A stretch of 64,000 bases of DNA. Origin: Deinococcus hopiensis KR-140 (lineage in GTDB: Bacteria; Deinococcota; Deinococci; Deinococcales; Deinococcaceae). A program made the position numbers and the translations under genes. The notes under the pieces are model-generated. The model was not told the DNA's origin. It was given only the letters and a program-made list of their open reading frames with translations, and did not search any database. How positions within the stretch are numbered: position 1 is the stretch's first letter; every line of letters begins with the position of its first letter. Positions 1 to 10,158 of this stretch are shown in pieces. The stretch covers positions 1 through 64,000 of the forward strand of contig NZ_FWWU01000011.1 in NCBI RefSeq assembly GCF_900176165.1. The letters are read 5' to 3'.

Positions 1-246
1 TAGCTTTCTGGCTTACCGGTAAGCGAGTGGAGGGAACGGGCGGTTGGCACAGACGGGGGCAGTTGTGCTCCACAGCTTGTGCCGTTAAGCGTTTTATCAG
101 TGAGGCTTCTTTGGGGCCCTTGGCGCATGCGGGACAAGGATGCGGGAAGTTGCCTTCGGGCTCTGACCTGACGGGGTGGCCCCCAGGGGTTTTCCCAGTG
201 ATCTCCCAACCGAGTGGCAGGTTCCACACGCGTCCCCGAGCCCCGG

Positions 247-1190
247 TCAGGTGAAGCCCAGCGCCGTCAGTACGGGGGTCAGGAGCGCCGCCTCACGTCA
301 GTGGGGACCGACTGCCAAGGTGCTTTCCGCCTCCGACCAGGACCAGTCACAGCAGAGGCAAGCCAACCCGGTCAGGCAGCAGCGGTATGGGGAAAACGCC
401 GACCTGGGCGAGGGCTGTGCCCCCCGTTCAGTTCAACTCCAGCGTCAGGTGGCCAGCAGCGCAACGCCTGGCCGAATGGGGATGGGCGTCTGCCCCCATA
501 CAGCTGGCGGTGGAGACGGCACCCGGATTGAGGGCGACGCTTCCAAGTGGAGCCGCAGGTGTCCCAACCCCGTAAGCGTGATCAGCCGCCTGAGAGGCAC
601 GTGGCCGTAGCGGCTGACCCCAAGGATGGTGAGGCCAGGAAGGGACTGGGAGACCACCGCCGGCAGGAGGCGAGGCCCGGCAGAGCCGTGGAGAGGATGG
701 CCTGCGCACCGAAGCTCAGCCACGTTAGGATCAGGTTCAGGGGCACCGGCCGGCCGGGGGAGATGCCGTAAAATGTCGCCGTCACTGCTGTGACGTTCAG
801 GCGTGCCAGGAGGGCAAGTGGCACAGGCCAGGGAAAGCAGGGCCCGGCTCAGCACGAGCGCGCCGAGCATGGGAAGCGGCGCGGCTGGGGGAGGATACGG
901 CCCCATGCCCCGAAAAACGAACGGCAACAGCATGCCCGCAAGCAGGGCCGAAGCAAGGGGCACTGGCAGCCGATGGACGATACAGTCAAAGGGCCCACTG
1001 ACCTGAGGAACAGGAAGACCAGCGCTGTGGGCAGCACGGCGCCCATTACCTCAACCAGCGTGGACCACGGACCTTCCGCAACAGGGAGGTGAGGCCCGGC
1101 GTGTTCCAGCCCAGGACAAGGTGTGCCGAATACATCCCGCAGGGCGTTGCCCCAACATTCCCAGAGTGATCTACATGGCGCACAGGCCAC
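247..1190 (-). pseudogene. benE: Decayed benE-type benzoate/H+ symporter gene
   Basis: Three frames of the minus strand together read like BenE, an inner-membrane benzoate/proton symporter. Recognisable pieces in order are a hydrophobic segment with VLPTALVFLFLRSVGPLTV, then LLAGMLLPFVFRGMGPY, then PLALLARLNVTAVTATFYG and ISPGRPVPLNLILTWLSFGA, then SLPGLTILG and PLITLTGLG-like blocks, then CMGADAHPHSARRCAAGHL, and a C-terminal EAALLTPVLTALGFT ending at the stop near 247. The pieces change frame several times, no start codon is obvious, and the length is short of the usual 380-400 residues. The calls rest on recalled family motifs. No function is expected. Confidence 0.6.
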
Positions 1191-1382
1191 TCACCAACCG
1201 TTCGGGTGAGGAACCCAGCGCGACGAACATTTGCGCGAACACGGGGAAATGACCGGACGTACAGACCCGACCCCTCGGGGACGACCAGCACTCCCGACTC
1301 GCCCCCACACGACCGAACTCTGGGACACACCATCCTGAGGCCACACCATCACCTCTGCATCAGGCACAATGACATCTACGCG

Positions 1383-2357
1383 ATGACGTCACGCCAACCC
1401 ACCTCAGTAGGCTTGCCCGAAGCCCTTCAGGCGTGGGTGGACATGGCCAGCTTCCATCCGAACGGCGGTTTTCCCGAACATGCCTGGGGCCTGGTGTGGC
1501 GCGAGGCGGGCTCAGGCATTCGCCGCACCGGCACCTTCGGTGGCCCCCTGCCCTACGAGAGTGAGCTTCTCGCCGTGCAGTTCGCCGCCCAGCACCTTGC
1601 GCAACTGCACGGCGCAGGAACAGTGCGCCTACACTGCGACGACCTGCGCACAGTCCGCCGGATAGGCGGCCTTACCACGGAAGAAGACGCCAACGTCCCC
1701 ACGCTGCGTATGGCGCTCACTCGGTGGGGCATTGAGCTGGTCCACGGTGACCGGGAAACTACACCTGCCCGCGCTGCCCATCAGCAGGCACGGTTCACAC
1801 TCGCGGCCCTCAGCCGCTTCCCGGGGGCGACACGACTTATGCGGAACGAAGCCGAGACGGAACTCCCACGGCTGTTGCAAGCAGTTGCGCGCAGCATTGA
1901 AGTGGAACACTCCCGCTTCCACCGTGGGGGCCTGATGGTTCAGGTGTCGCTGGACGGTGGCGGCTGCGCTTCGGAAGCCCGGGAGACGGTGCGGCTGAGC
2001 GTGCAGAAAGGGGATCGCGGCACCGTTTCACTGTGGAGTGGACCGCTGGACGAAGCTCCGGAACTGGTGCGTAAAATTGTGGACGAACTCTCGGCAGCAG
2101 AAAGGGAACGCGTTCAGGAGCGCTTCGGCCGCGAATCCAGTCCCACCACACCCGAGCAGCTCCGCACCGCACTGGGGCGCCTGCTGCAAGACCACGGCGT
2201 GGACGGCCTGCCGACCGGGCAGGTGTCGCAGCTCCTCAAGGGCGTGGAGGCGGCCACGTTGCAACGGCTGGCAGCGGCATGGCCGGAGGTCGAGGTGTAC
2301 CTGGTTGGCTCAAAGCCCTGGGTCCGGTTGCGGCGCGGACAGAACCCGGAACCGTAA
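1383..2357 (+). CDS. RNase H-fold protein with C-terminal extension
   Basis: This 324-residue protein starts with an RNase HI-like domain (residues about 15-150). The acidic positions typical of the fold can be read: D in WVDMASFHPNGG, E in the ESELLAV helix, D in LHCDDLRTV, and a late HGDRETTPARAAHQ block that resembles the H...D end of RNase HI. An active nuclease acting on RNA/DNA hybrids is therefore possible. The remaining 170 residues match nothing I recognise and are rich in charged helices. An in-frame extension back to 1206 exists but has low-complexity composition, so the ATG at 1383 is chosen. No clear neighbour partnership is visible. Confidence 0.6.
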   Translation: MTSRQPTSVGLPEALQAWVDMASFHPNGGFPEHAWGLVWREAGSGIRRTGTFGGPLPYESELLAVQFAAQHLAQLHGAGTVRLHCDDLRTVRRIGGLTTEEDANVPTLRMALTRWGIELVHGDRETTPARAAHQQARFTLAALSRFPGATRLMRNEAETELPRLLQAVARSIEVEHSRFHRGGLMVQVSLDGGGCASEARETVRLSVQKGDRGTVSLWSGPLDEAPELVRKIVDELSAAERERVQERFGRESSPTTPEQLRTALGRLLQDHGVDGLPTGQVSQLLKGVEAATLQRLAAAWPEVEVYLVGSKPWVRLRRGQNPEP

Positions 2358-2560
2358 CCCAGCTCCGGAACACGCTCCCTGGTGGCGGCAGCCTCTCGGC
2401 GGCGCCTTCCTCTTCGGCGGCGCCCGTCCTTCTTGCAGTGGTCACCCCGGCCATGGCCCTCTTCAGGCGTCTCCTCTTCCCATTCGGGAGAGGCCTGCGG
2501 CGCAGAGTGACCGCAAAGCGGAGGTCTCACGCGGGGGAAGACTGGCGGGTGTGCGGGCGA

Positions 2561-3001
2561 TCAGGTGGGATCGGGGGTGGGCGCTGTACCTCCTGTGCTC
2601 CGGCCCTTGCGGGCTGGGATCGGCCCGCTGATTCGGACCAACGTCTCACCGAATGCACGCAGTGCGTCACCCTGCTCCAAGTTCCGTATCGCCTCCGCGT
2701 TCAGCGCTTTGAGTTCCTCCCGGGTCACTGCGTACTCTGGCGCTTCATGGCCCTTGAGGCCCTGAAGAACGTTGTAGGCCACTCCTGCTTGAATCTGCAC
2801 ACCCTTGCTGTTGGTGATGACCTCCACTGTCTCCAGGTCTGTTCCTATAAGGGTCATGGTCTGTGGCGTCACGAGAATCACACGGTCTCCGCGCTCTTCC
2901 AGATGTGCAGCGAGCTGAAGAAGGCTGCGTAGGTGCAGCATGTGCGTAAACAGGTCCAGGTGACCCAGCATCGCTCCGGCCTTCTTCAACAGGTTGTCCA
3001 T
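2561..3001 (-). CDS. Hypothetical protein
   Basis: An open frame of 146 codons from the ATG at 3001; the frame is open further back to 3280, but the upstream part has proline- and histidine-rich, non-protein-like composition. The first 50 residues form leucine-rich helices (LFTHMLHLRSLLQLAAHLEE), followed by a beta-like stretch (VILVTPQTMTLIGTDLETVEVI) and a helical tail. I do not recognise the family. It converges with the RNase H-fold gene across about 200 bp. Codon use looks genuine, but the start is uncertain. Confidence 0.45.
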   Translation of the reverse strand: MDNLLKKAGAMLGHLDLFTHMLHLRSLLQLAAHLEERGDRVILVTPQTMTLIGTDLETVEVITNSKGVQIQAGVAYNVLQGLKGHEAPEYAVTREELKALNAEAIRNLEQGDALRAFGETLVRISGPIPARKGRSTGGTAPTPDPT

Positions 3002-3547
3002 GCCCCATCTTAAAGGCGTCTCCCAATGTTGGAATACACGCTCTATCGTCCTTTGGCTGGAGTGCCTGTCATATGCCCTGCCAGGACAAGCACCGCCCAG
3101 GGCGTCCACGAGGAAGTGGGGCGCGGCGCTGGCAGATGGCGGAGAGGGCCGCACAACTGAAAAGGCGGGGGAGAAGGGGTCGGCGCCGTGGTGGACATCC
3201 TTGTCGGCCACGTGCAAAAAGGCCAGCGGGGGTGATTGCCGGGCGTGATGACTTTCCATCTCGGGGCCAGCGACGTCCATACTGGTGGCCGGCCTGGAGC
3301 AGCCGAGAAGCGCCAGACTCCGCCGACAGGAAAGTTACCTTCACGGCCGCTGCCGCCCTCAAGGGAACGCCCAGCCTGACTGAGAGGGGGAGGGGAGCCG
3401 GAGGAGGGACCTGCGCGGCACCTTCGGTCACTTCGGCTGGTCCTCTGTCCTCTGGCCCCGGAAGTCCATACGTCCTGATGGCGGTCAGGCATGACAGAAC
3501 GGGGAAGGGGGACCCGGGAAGCTGGGCCTGGGCGTGCGCGCCTCTGT
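3002..3547. other. Intergenic stretch, no convincing gene
   Basis: Several open frames cross this region on both strands, but all have arginine/proline-rich composition typical of antisense reading in GC-rich DNA. I see no promoter, repeat or RNA motif that I can defend. Confidence 0.4.
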
Positions 3548-4267
3548 ATGCTGTCGGGAATGCGTGCCCGTCCCCTGATCGGCCTGAGTACCTCGCAGTT
3601 CACTGACGTTCTGACCCGCGGTGTCAATGGGACGCCCCGCCGCTACGCTGAGGCGGTCGAACGCGTGGGGGGCGTCCCCATCCTGCTGCCCAATCTCCAT
3701 GGCCCGGTCGCCGACTACGCCCGTCAGGTGGACGCCGTCTTGCTCACGGGCGGCGTCGACGTTCATCCACGGCACTACGGTCAGGCGCCCAGGCGTGGTC
3801 TGGGTGAAGTCGACGAGGAACGGGATACGTTTGAAATGACCCTCTACCGGGCGGTGAGGGCGCTGGGGAAACCCGTGCTGGGCATCTGCCGGGGCATGCA
3901 GATGCTCAACGTGCTGGAGGGTGGCTCGCTGCATCAGCACCTTCCCGACGTGCCGCAAGCGTGGGTGGATCACGCCCAGGTGGCACGCCCACCTGTCCTT
4001 GGCCACGAGATTGCGTTCGTTTCGGGGAGCCTCCTGGAGCAGACCCATGGACCCAGCGCTCACCTGAATTCCTATCACCATCAGGCGGTTGACGCGGTTG
4101 CGCCGCCGCTGCAGGTCACGGCGATAGCGCCGGACGGCATTGTGGAGGGCCTGGAGGGTGACGGCCTCCTGGGTGTGCAGTGGCACCCGGAGATGCTTTT
4201 TGAGCGGCATGAATGCGCCCTTGGGACCTTCAAAGCGTTTATGAGGCTCCTGGGTGTGCCGGCCTGA
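3548..4267 (+). CDS. Gamma-glutamyl-gamma-aminobutyrate hydrolase family amidotransferase
   Basis: Class I glutamine amidotransferase-like hydrolase (peptidase C26, PuuD-like), predicted to cleave gamma-glutamyl amide bonds in the cytoplasm. The N-terminus reads RPLIGLSTSQ, followed by LLTGGVDVHPRHYG. The nucleophile cysteine lies in GKPVLGICRGMQMLNV, and the catalytic His-Glu pair in LLGVQWHPEML near the C-terminus. Length (about 239 residues) fits the family. ATGs at 3548 and 3560 are both possible starts; the second gives MRARPLIGLS, which fits the family N-terminus well. It stands alone, so the physiological substrate cannot be inferred. Confidence 0.85.
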   Translation: MLSGMRARPLIGLSTSQFTDVLTRGVNGTPRRYAEAVERVGGVPILLPNLHGPVADYARQVDAVLLTGGVDVHPRHYGQAPRRGLGEVDEERDTFEMTLYRAVRALGKPVLGICRGMQMLNVLEGGSLHQHLPDVPQAWVDHAQVARPPVLGHEIAFVSGSLLEQTHGPSAHLNSYHHQAVDAVAPPLQVTAIAPDGIVEGLEGDGLLGVQWHPEMLFERHECALGTFKAFMRLLGVPA

Positions 4268-4710
4268 TCCGGAGAATTCAGGGCGAGCCTTTACGCCTGC
4301 GAGGGCTGTAAAGCCCTGCCGTTGCGGCGGGTGTGCTGCACCTTTCCAACAACTGGGCCGGCGGCGCACACCTGTGACGCGCTTTGCGGACCATTCGTCA
4401 CGTCCCCTCCGACCGGCTCAACCCGTTACCTCATAACTGATCCACCAAAATCCTTATGCCTGGTTGACAGAAATCCCGTGTGTGGGGCGAGGATCACGCC
4501 TCCTGGATCTGCCTGATGCCGTACATGGCCCGGCCTGGATCAGGACCAAATGAGAGTGACCATCGTAGGGGCTGGACCTGCAGCGGGGAATGTTCAGTGG
4601 AAGCGGGTCAGGCAGACTACGTCCCCACAGACCCAGGCGCCTCAAGGTGGTACTTTTTCTGCCCCTCGCCTTCAAGGGTTCTGGCATGCACGGCTCCGCC
4701 CGTTTGGGCC
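4268..4710. other. Intergenic stretch before pprA
   Basis: No open frame here has protein-like composition. The only elements I can support are at its right edge, where the pprA promoter and operator begin. Confidence 0.4.
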
Positions 4711-4733
4711 TCGATTCTCGTAAGTTCCTCCGC

Positions 4734-4739
4734 TATAAT
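4734..4739 (+). promoter_or_regulatory. -10 box of the pprA promoter
   Basis: TATAAT is a perfect -10 hexamer. A weak -35 (TCGATT, 4711-4716) sits 17 bp upstream. Transcription would start near 4746, inside the adjacent palindrome, a position suited to repression. Confidence 0.6.
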
Positions 4740-4755
4740 TACGCCATTATCAGAA
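4739..4755. promoter_or_regulatory. RDRM-like operator upstream of pprA
   Basis: TTACGCCATTATCAGAA agrees at about 15 of 17 positions with a degenerate form of the radiation/desiccation response motif as I remember it (TTAYGYYATTRRCRTAA). It overlaps the predicted start of transcription. In Deinococcus this motif binds DdrO, the repressor removed when the IrrE/PprI protease is activated by damage. The consensus is from memory. Confidence 0.6.
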
Positions 4756-4770
4756 TAGGGAGTCATGAGA

Positions 4771-5616
4771 ATGGCAAAGACGAACGCACGCAACCCTACC
4801 AGCATCAACCGCTTTCAGGCCCTCCTCGCCACCGCCGCCCTCACCGCTGACGTTCAGGCCATCATCGCCCAGCCCGACACCAATGATGTCGACGCGCAAC
4901 TCACGCACCTGCTCCGCCAGGCGCACGACCGCTGGGGTTTTGGGCTACACCACCTGCAGCATACGGCCCGCTGGACAGGACAGACCATCGAGTTGCTCGC
5001 CGACGGCCGCGCCGTCGCAGATCTGAACGCTGATCCCGCCCGCATCGCCTCTGTTTACGCGGGCATGGGCGCTCCCGATGAACACGGCCTCAGCTCCTGG
5101 CCCGTCCTCGGGGAAGGCCAGCGCACCACCGTCAAAAGTGCAGCGCAGCTGCGTGTCCTGATTGAGGACGCCCGTGACTTCGAGACGCTCTGGACCCCTG
5201 AGAAAAACGGCCTCACCTACCGCATGTGGCGTACCCAGACCACCGAGGGCGAGCAGCTCGCCGCTGAGTACGCCCGCCCCACCAGCGCCGCGGAACTCCT
5301 CGCCGACGCTGCCTGGGACGTTATCACCCGCATCAAGGACCGCAGCCTGCAGCGCGACCTGATGAAACGCAGTGAGCAGGGTGGCATCCTTCAGGCATTC
5401 CTCAGCGCCAGGCACAAAGACGCCGCCACGAACCTCTCCACACTCGCCGAAGCGCACTTCACGGTGCAGGGCAACGTTGGACGCCTCACCGGCCCCGCTG
5501 CGCGCGACTTCGACGCGTTCCGCTCGCTGCAGCGCTCGACCGCCGAGGAGCTCCTCGCCCTACACGAAGGTGCCGTGAAGAAAGTCGCGGCCACCCTGCA
5601 CGGCGAGTTGAAGTAA
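4771..5616 (+). CDS. pprA: DNA repair protein PprA
   Basis: PprA is a Deinococcus DNA-damage protein that binds DNA, stimulates ligation and helps resolve the genome after irradiation. The protein aligns by eye along its whole length with the D. radiodurans protein as I recall it: RWGFGLHHLQHTAR, ADGR, LSSWPVLGEG, QLRVLIEDARDFETLW, DAAWDVITRIKDRSLQRDLM, RSEQGGILQAFLSARH and AEAHFTVQ. Its length (281 residues) matches the usual 284. The AGGGAG Shine-Dalgarno at 4757-4762 is 8 bases from the ATG at 4771 but only 2 from the ATG at 4765, so 4771 is preferred. The promoter carries an RDRM-like operator, so damage induction is expected. recA lies 600 bp downstream, convergent. Confidence 0.93.
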   Translation: MAKTNARNPTSINRFQALLATAALTADVQAIIAQPDTNDVDAQLTHLLRQAHDRWGFGLHHLQHTARWTGQTIELLADGRAVADLNADPARIASVYAGMGAPDEHGLSSWPVLGEGQRTTVKSAAQLRVLIEDARDFETLWTPEKNGLTYRMWRTQTTEGEQLAAEYARPTSAAELLADAAWDVITRIKDRSLQRDLMKRSEQGGILQAFLSARHKDAATNLSTLAEAHFTVQGNVGRLTGPAARDFDAFRSLQRSTAEELLALHEGAVKKVAATLHGELK

Positions 5617-5951
5617 GCCCATGGCCCGGAGGCGCGCCCACGCCCTTGAGGGAGACCCCACGGATGCAGACGCCCGCGGTACATCTCCCCCAGTTGTAGG
5701 AGGCCCAGCGCGGTGAGGTCACGCTGCTCGCCTTGGTGGGCCGGGCTTGCCACCAGGAGCGCGCGGTCAGCGCCCGACATACAACGGGTGGCTCCACCGT
5801 TCAATACGGGCGGCGCAGGCCTCCGGCTCGCGCCGTCCTGATTCCCGCTGAACCGGCGGCCTGCGCGTAGATCAACGCCGCGCTGAACGCCTCCTTTCCA
5901 ACTTTTGCAGATGCCCCATGAAGCGTTGAACCCCCGCACCCCACCTTGATT

Positions 5952-6237
5952 CCCTACACCCTCGCCCGTTCCACAGGAGCAGCGGCCAGAAAGCGTTCCC
6001 GCTGAACTCACCCAGTCGGGCCACAGCGCCCACGGACAGGCGAGGGGCGCCGCCCAGCAAGCGCTGACGCTCACCCAACGGGGTGCTGCAGGGCAGTGGT
6101 ATCAGGACGCCGCATCCGCCCAACAGCGCCTGATCGTGGAACCAGCCCCTGTGGAGTACCTGACGGCCCAGGGCATGGAGTTTCACCAAACGAGAAGAGC
6201 GGCGTGCCCGAACGGGCACGCCGCTCTTTCAAGTTGA
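5952..6237 (+). pseudogene. Gene fragment without a start
   Basis: This frame opens after a TGA near 5949 and runs to a TGA at 6235-6237. Its composition is protein-like (for example GAAGQWYQDAASAQQRLIVE and PAPVEYLTAQG), unlike the other frames here. No usable start codon precedes it, and the last codons lie inside the recA terminator hairpin. It is probably the tail of a lost gene. The 330 bp between pprA and this fragment hold nothing I can support. Confidence 0.35.
6196..6227. terminator. Bidirectional terminator after recA
   Basis: A perfect 15-bp stem (AGAGCGGCGTGCCCG paired with its complement) encloses a 2-base loop. It starts 13 bp beyond the recA stop. CTTT-type tracts follow on both strands, so it can stop recA transcription and anything arriving from the pprA side. 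Confidence 0.75.
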
Positions 6238-6240
6238 GGG

Positions 6241-7317
<1,077 letters not shown>

Positions 7318-7328
7318 AGGTCTCCTTG

Positions 7329-7344
7329 GAGGACGTACGTCCTC
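7329..7344. promoter_or_regulatory. 16-bp perfect palindrome in the recA leader
   Basis: GAGGACGTACGTCCTC is a perfect palindrome between the RDRM-like site and the recA Shine-Dalgarno. It could be a second operator or, in the mRNA, a hairpin close to the ribosome site. No known binding protein can be named. Confidence 0.5.
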
Positions 7345-7352
7345 AACTCTTA

Positions 7353-7369
7353 CTAAGTTTACAACAGAA
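7353..7369. promoter_or_regulatory. RDRM-like operator upstream of recA
   Basis: Read toward recA the site is TTCTGTTGTAAACTTAG, agreeing with the remembered degenerate RDRM at about 12 of 17 positions. It shares about 18 of 23 bases with the ligA upstream element (CTTACTAAGTTTACAAC here against CTTAGTACGTTTACAGC there). It lies about 35-50 bp before the start codon. Confidence 0.5.
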
Positions 7370-7662
7370 TGAAGCGCGTTGGTTTGCGTCAGGACGACGA
7401 TGTGCCTTTGAGGTTCTCTCGCCGAGCATCCATCCTGCGAGGCGCCGACCTCAATCCCTCGGCGGTGGCAATGCGGGACCGCCTTTGCGGGTGTCTGGGG
7501 CCGGCTGTAGGCGATCAGGAGCAGGCGTGACGTAGGCCCATGGCGGTCAGCGCCCCTGGAGTGTCCGGTCCCAAGCCCCGAGCCTCAAGCTGGCCCGTAG
7601 GGGCGGGCGCAGGTGAACCCACGAAGGCGCCCAGGTCCAGCACCGCACCTTCTATCTGCCTG

Positions 7663-9150
7663 TCACGGCTCTCCGTCTGTCTCGGCTCCGCCTTCGGCAA
7701 CTCCACTTGCACGGGCGTTCCACAACAGAACCGTCTTCGCCGGCTCGGGATCGTGCTTGAGCGCTGCCAGTTCCGCTGCCCTCACCCACCCTTGCAGGTA
7801 CAGCTCCGCGGCGTTGTCTTTCAGTGTTTCGGGCAGGGCGACCTTCTTCAGCATGAACGCGGCCGTCTGGAGGCTGCGGTCCTCCTCAGGGAGCGTCTCA
7901 GGCTGGCCCAACAGCGGTTTTGGGGCTGCTGGCAGAGAAGACCTGGGCTCTGCCTCGAGCGTTTGGTACTTGAGGGGATGGCGCAGGATGTCCACCAGCA
8001 GGCCGCTGGCACTCTTGGCCTGGTACCCGCCCGCCATAAGCTCGTCGTACCGCTTCACTGCGGCCATCACAGCCTCAAGGCCAAACTCCGACGCGTACTT
8101 CAGTGCCGCTCCCTGGGTGATGCGCCTGCTGGTAAGCGCGGCGACCGCTTCTGGGCGCGCGGGAGGCCGGGTGGACTGGGCAAAGACGTACTGGATATCC
8201 TGGCCCTTGCCCCGCCCGATGTAATTCACGTCGGCGAGAAAGCCGCAGTCAAGCAGCTGTTGGTGCGCCGTTTGCAGGGCACGGCGGATGGTGTCAGGGC
8301 GACCGTTGATGCCCAGACGCTCGGCCCAGGGGAGCAGGGCGGTCTGATAGAGCATCTGGGGCGGACGGTCCACCGGGTGCTTCTCGTCCTCAAGTTTGCG
8401 GTACAGGGTGCGGGTGAGGGGCTGGCTGAGGCCCCGCAGGATATTGAGGTCAACCGGGCGGATATACCCCAGCCTGATGCTGCGCGCCAGATCAGGGTCG
8501 AGCGTCACCTGTAGGAGGGCGTCGGCATTCACCGCCTCGTCTCCAAAGGCCGACGGGAATTTCCGTCTCTCAATCACCTTCCAGTTCTGAACGAGACTGG
8601 TGCTCAGCGACTGGTACGTCTCTTCCTTCCGGTCATACCAACTGTCTGTGATGGTAAAAGTGCTGTTTCGCAACCGCGTCAGGCTGGGTTTAATCACCGC
8701 GTAGCTGTGCCCCCCGATGGGCAGGGCGGCGTACATGAGCAGTTGATAGGCTGTGACGCGAAATGTGTTGTCCTGCGGCAGTCCGGCACCGACATAGGCG
8801 TTGGTGAGGCCGAAGAGGATGTCGTTGTCGATGCCGTGGGGCACGACGTCATTGGCGCTGGAGACGCAACTCACCCGGATGGTGATGCCGAAGTGGTCTG
8901 AGGACGACCAGGAGCGTTCCCAGTAGGTCATCGTCTCAGGCACGCGCGAGGCGGCCAGCACCAGGGAAAGCCGGTTCAGATTCCGCTCCTCACTCCCTGA
9001 GAGGGTGAGCTCCTGGCTAACCGACTGGGTAGAAGCGGCTTTGCGAGGCACACTCCATGTTACTGGGTGCGGCCACCTTTCGTCTCCGGACTGCTCCTGA
9101 TGTTGATCAACAGCCTCCCCTTTACTGATAAAAAGATTGTTTAAAAACAT
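7663..9150 (-). CDS. repA: Plasmid replication initiator protein
   Basis: A 495-residue protein resembling the replication initiators of Deinococcus plasmids. It has a typical central block (SYAVIKPSLTRLRNSTFTI, then VQNWKVIERRKFPSAFG) and winged-helix-like segments (LSQPLTRTLYRKLEDEKHP, DTIRRALQTAHQQLLDCGFL). It would bind the iterons that begin about 60 bp upstream and open the origin. The ATG at 9150 lies inside a TTGATGAT/ATCATCAA inverted repeat, suggesting autorepression. No Shine-Dalgarno precedes that ATG, whereas an AAAGGGGAGG lies 30 bases inside the frame, so a later start is possible. No parA/parB genes follow in the window. Confidence 0.8.
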   Translation of the reverse strand: MFLNNLFISKGEAVDQHQEQSGDERWPHPVTWSVPRKAASTQSVSQELTLSGSEERNLNRLSLVLAASRVPETMTYWERSWSSSDHFGITIRVSCVSSANDVVPHGIDNDILFGLTNAYVGAGLPQDNTFRVTAYQLLMYAALPIGGHSYAVIKPSLTRLRNSTFTITDSWYDRKEETYQSLSTSLVQNWKVIERRKFPSAFGDEAVNADALLQVTLDPDLARSIRLGYIRPVDLNILRGLSQPLTRTLYRKLEDEKHPVDRPPQMLYQTALLPWAERLGINGRPDTIRRALQTAHQQLLDCGFLADVNYIGRGKGQDIQYVFAQSTRPPARPEAVAALTSRRITQGAALKYASEFGLEAVMAAVKRYDELMAGGYQAKSASGLLVDILRHPLKYQTLEAEPRSSLPAAPKPLLGQPETLPEEDRSLQTAAFMLKKVALPETLKDNAAELYLQGWVRAAELAALKHDPEPAKTVLLWNARASGVAEGGAETDGEP

Positions 9151-9167
9151 TGATGATCAATCATCAA
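9150..9167. promoter_or_regulatory. Inverted repeat at the repA start
   Basis: TTGATGATCAATCATCAA has 8-base arms around CA and overlaps the repA start codon. Initiators often bind such inverted copies to repress their own gene. The arms do not match the iteron sequence, so another protein could be the ligand. Confidence 0.5.
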
Positions 9168-9212
9168 GGAGCAGGTAAAAAGGCCGTCCTGGCCGCTCTC
9201 CAGCGTCCGAAT

Positions 9213-9489
9213 TCCACAAGTCCGCAATAGCAACTCCACAAGTCCGCAATACTTTTTGACCTCAAACTCCACAAGTCCGCAAGAGGAGGCCGTTCAAATT
9301 CCACAAGTCCGCAATACCAATTCCACAAGTCCGCAATAGGGGAGAGTCCGCAATTCCACCACTCCGCAATAGGTCCCTGGACCAATTCCACAAGTCCGCA
9401 GTACGAAGAAGTGTCTGAACTCCACAAGTCCGCAATACCAATTCCACAAGTCCGCAATACGTTTCTGCTTGAATTCCACAAGTCCGCAA
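9213..9489. repeat. Iteron array, likely plasmid replication origin
   Basis: The 15-mer TCCACAAGTCCGCAA occurs, exact or nearly so, at 9213, 9235, 9268, 9300, 9322, 9355 (two changes), 9387 (one change), 9421, 9443 and 9475; a partial copy (AGTCCGCAA) lies at 9345. All are in the same orientation. Start-to-start distances are 22 or 32-34 bp, close to two or three helical turns, so an initiator would line up on one face of the DNA. The array sits directly upstream of repA. Repeats are imperfect and spacers are not constant-length unique sequence, so it is not a CRISPR. Confidence 0.88.
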
Positions 9490-9599
9490 GTCGTGCGCCC
9501 AGCAGGAGGCCTTGCCGGGGGCAGCGGCGGCAGCCCGCACGCAGGTTGTCGCACCACTTCGGCTCAGGCGGCCAGTCCAGCGCTGGGGCGCTCCAGCGG

Positions 9600-9760
9600 A
9601 TGAGCAACAAAGGACAGTGTTGGGATTACGCCGTGCAGGGGAGGTTTTTCTCGACCCTAAAGTCCGAACCCGGTCCGCGCCAGGCACGCGGTACCCGGGC
9701 CCACACCCGCAGTGAGGTGTTCGAGTGGATGGGGTTTGGCGGCGGACAACGTCCTCACGC
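9600..9760 (+). pseudogene. IS3-family transposase C-terminal remnant
   Basis: The frame from the ATG at 9600 reads MSNKGQCWDYAVQGRFFSTL and later TRSEVFEWMGF. This resembles the end of IS3-family OrfB (MSRKGNCWDNA...FFSTLK...EVFEWI) with several changed residues and no conserved continuation. The flanks (9490-9599 and 9761-10158) contain no gene I can support. Confidence 0.6.
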
Positions 9761-10158
9761 GTCGCCCTGCTCCTGTTCCTCAAAGGCCACCGGGGAGCGG
9801 GCCTCCCTTGCTGAACTGCGTCTCCTGTACACCCGTGCAACTCCATCTGCCCCGTGGCGGATTTAGGGAGGCAACGGGAAGCTGGTGAAGGAGCAGTCGG
9901 TGAACCGGGGGCGCCCGCCTGTGGCGGTGTGAAGCGGGCCGCAAGACGCACTTGACATCTCTCATTTCATGCCGGCTGAGGCGGCTCTTCCTGCGAATGG
10001 TGGAGTGGCCGGATACAGCCGACTTCTGGCCAGATGCCTCCCTTCCAGGGAGGTGGGAGGTGCCCTAGCATGGGGTTCGGGTCCAAAGCTGCTGGACTCG
10101 CGGCCTGCCAGTTGGCGTGGCCGGTTCTGTTCCCTGTTGCCGGGAGGAGGTGTTCGCC

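Noticed and set aside
1362..1380. CAATGACAT half-site before the RNase H-fold gene, resembling half of an RDRM
   Set aside because: Only one half matches (about 9 of 17); the other half shows no similarity.
7540..8514. A 324-codon open frame antisense to repA
   Set aside because: Shadow of repA; composition not protein-like.
9213..9489. Possible CRISPR array
   Set aside because: Repeats are short, imperfect and irregularly spaced, spacers are too short, no cas gene is near, and a replication initiator is adjacent.
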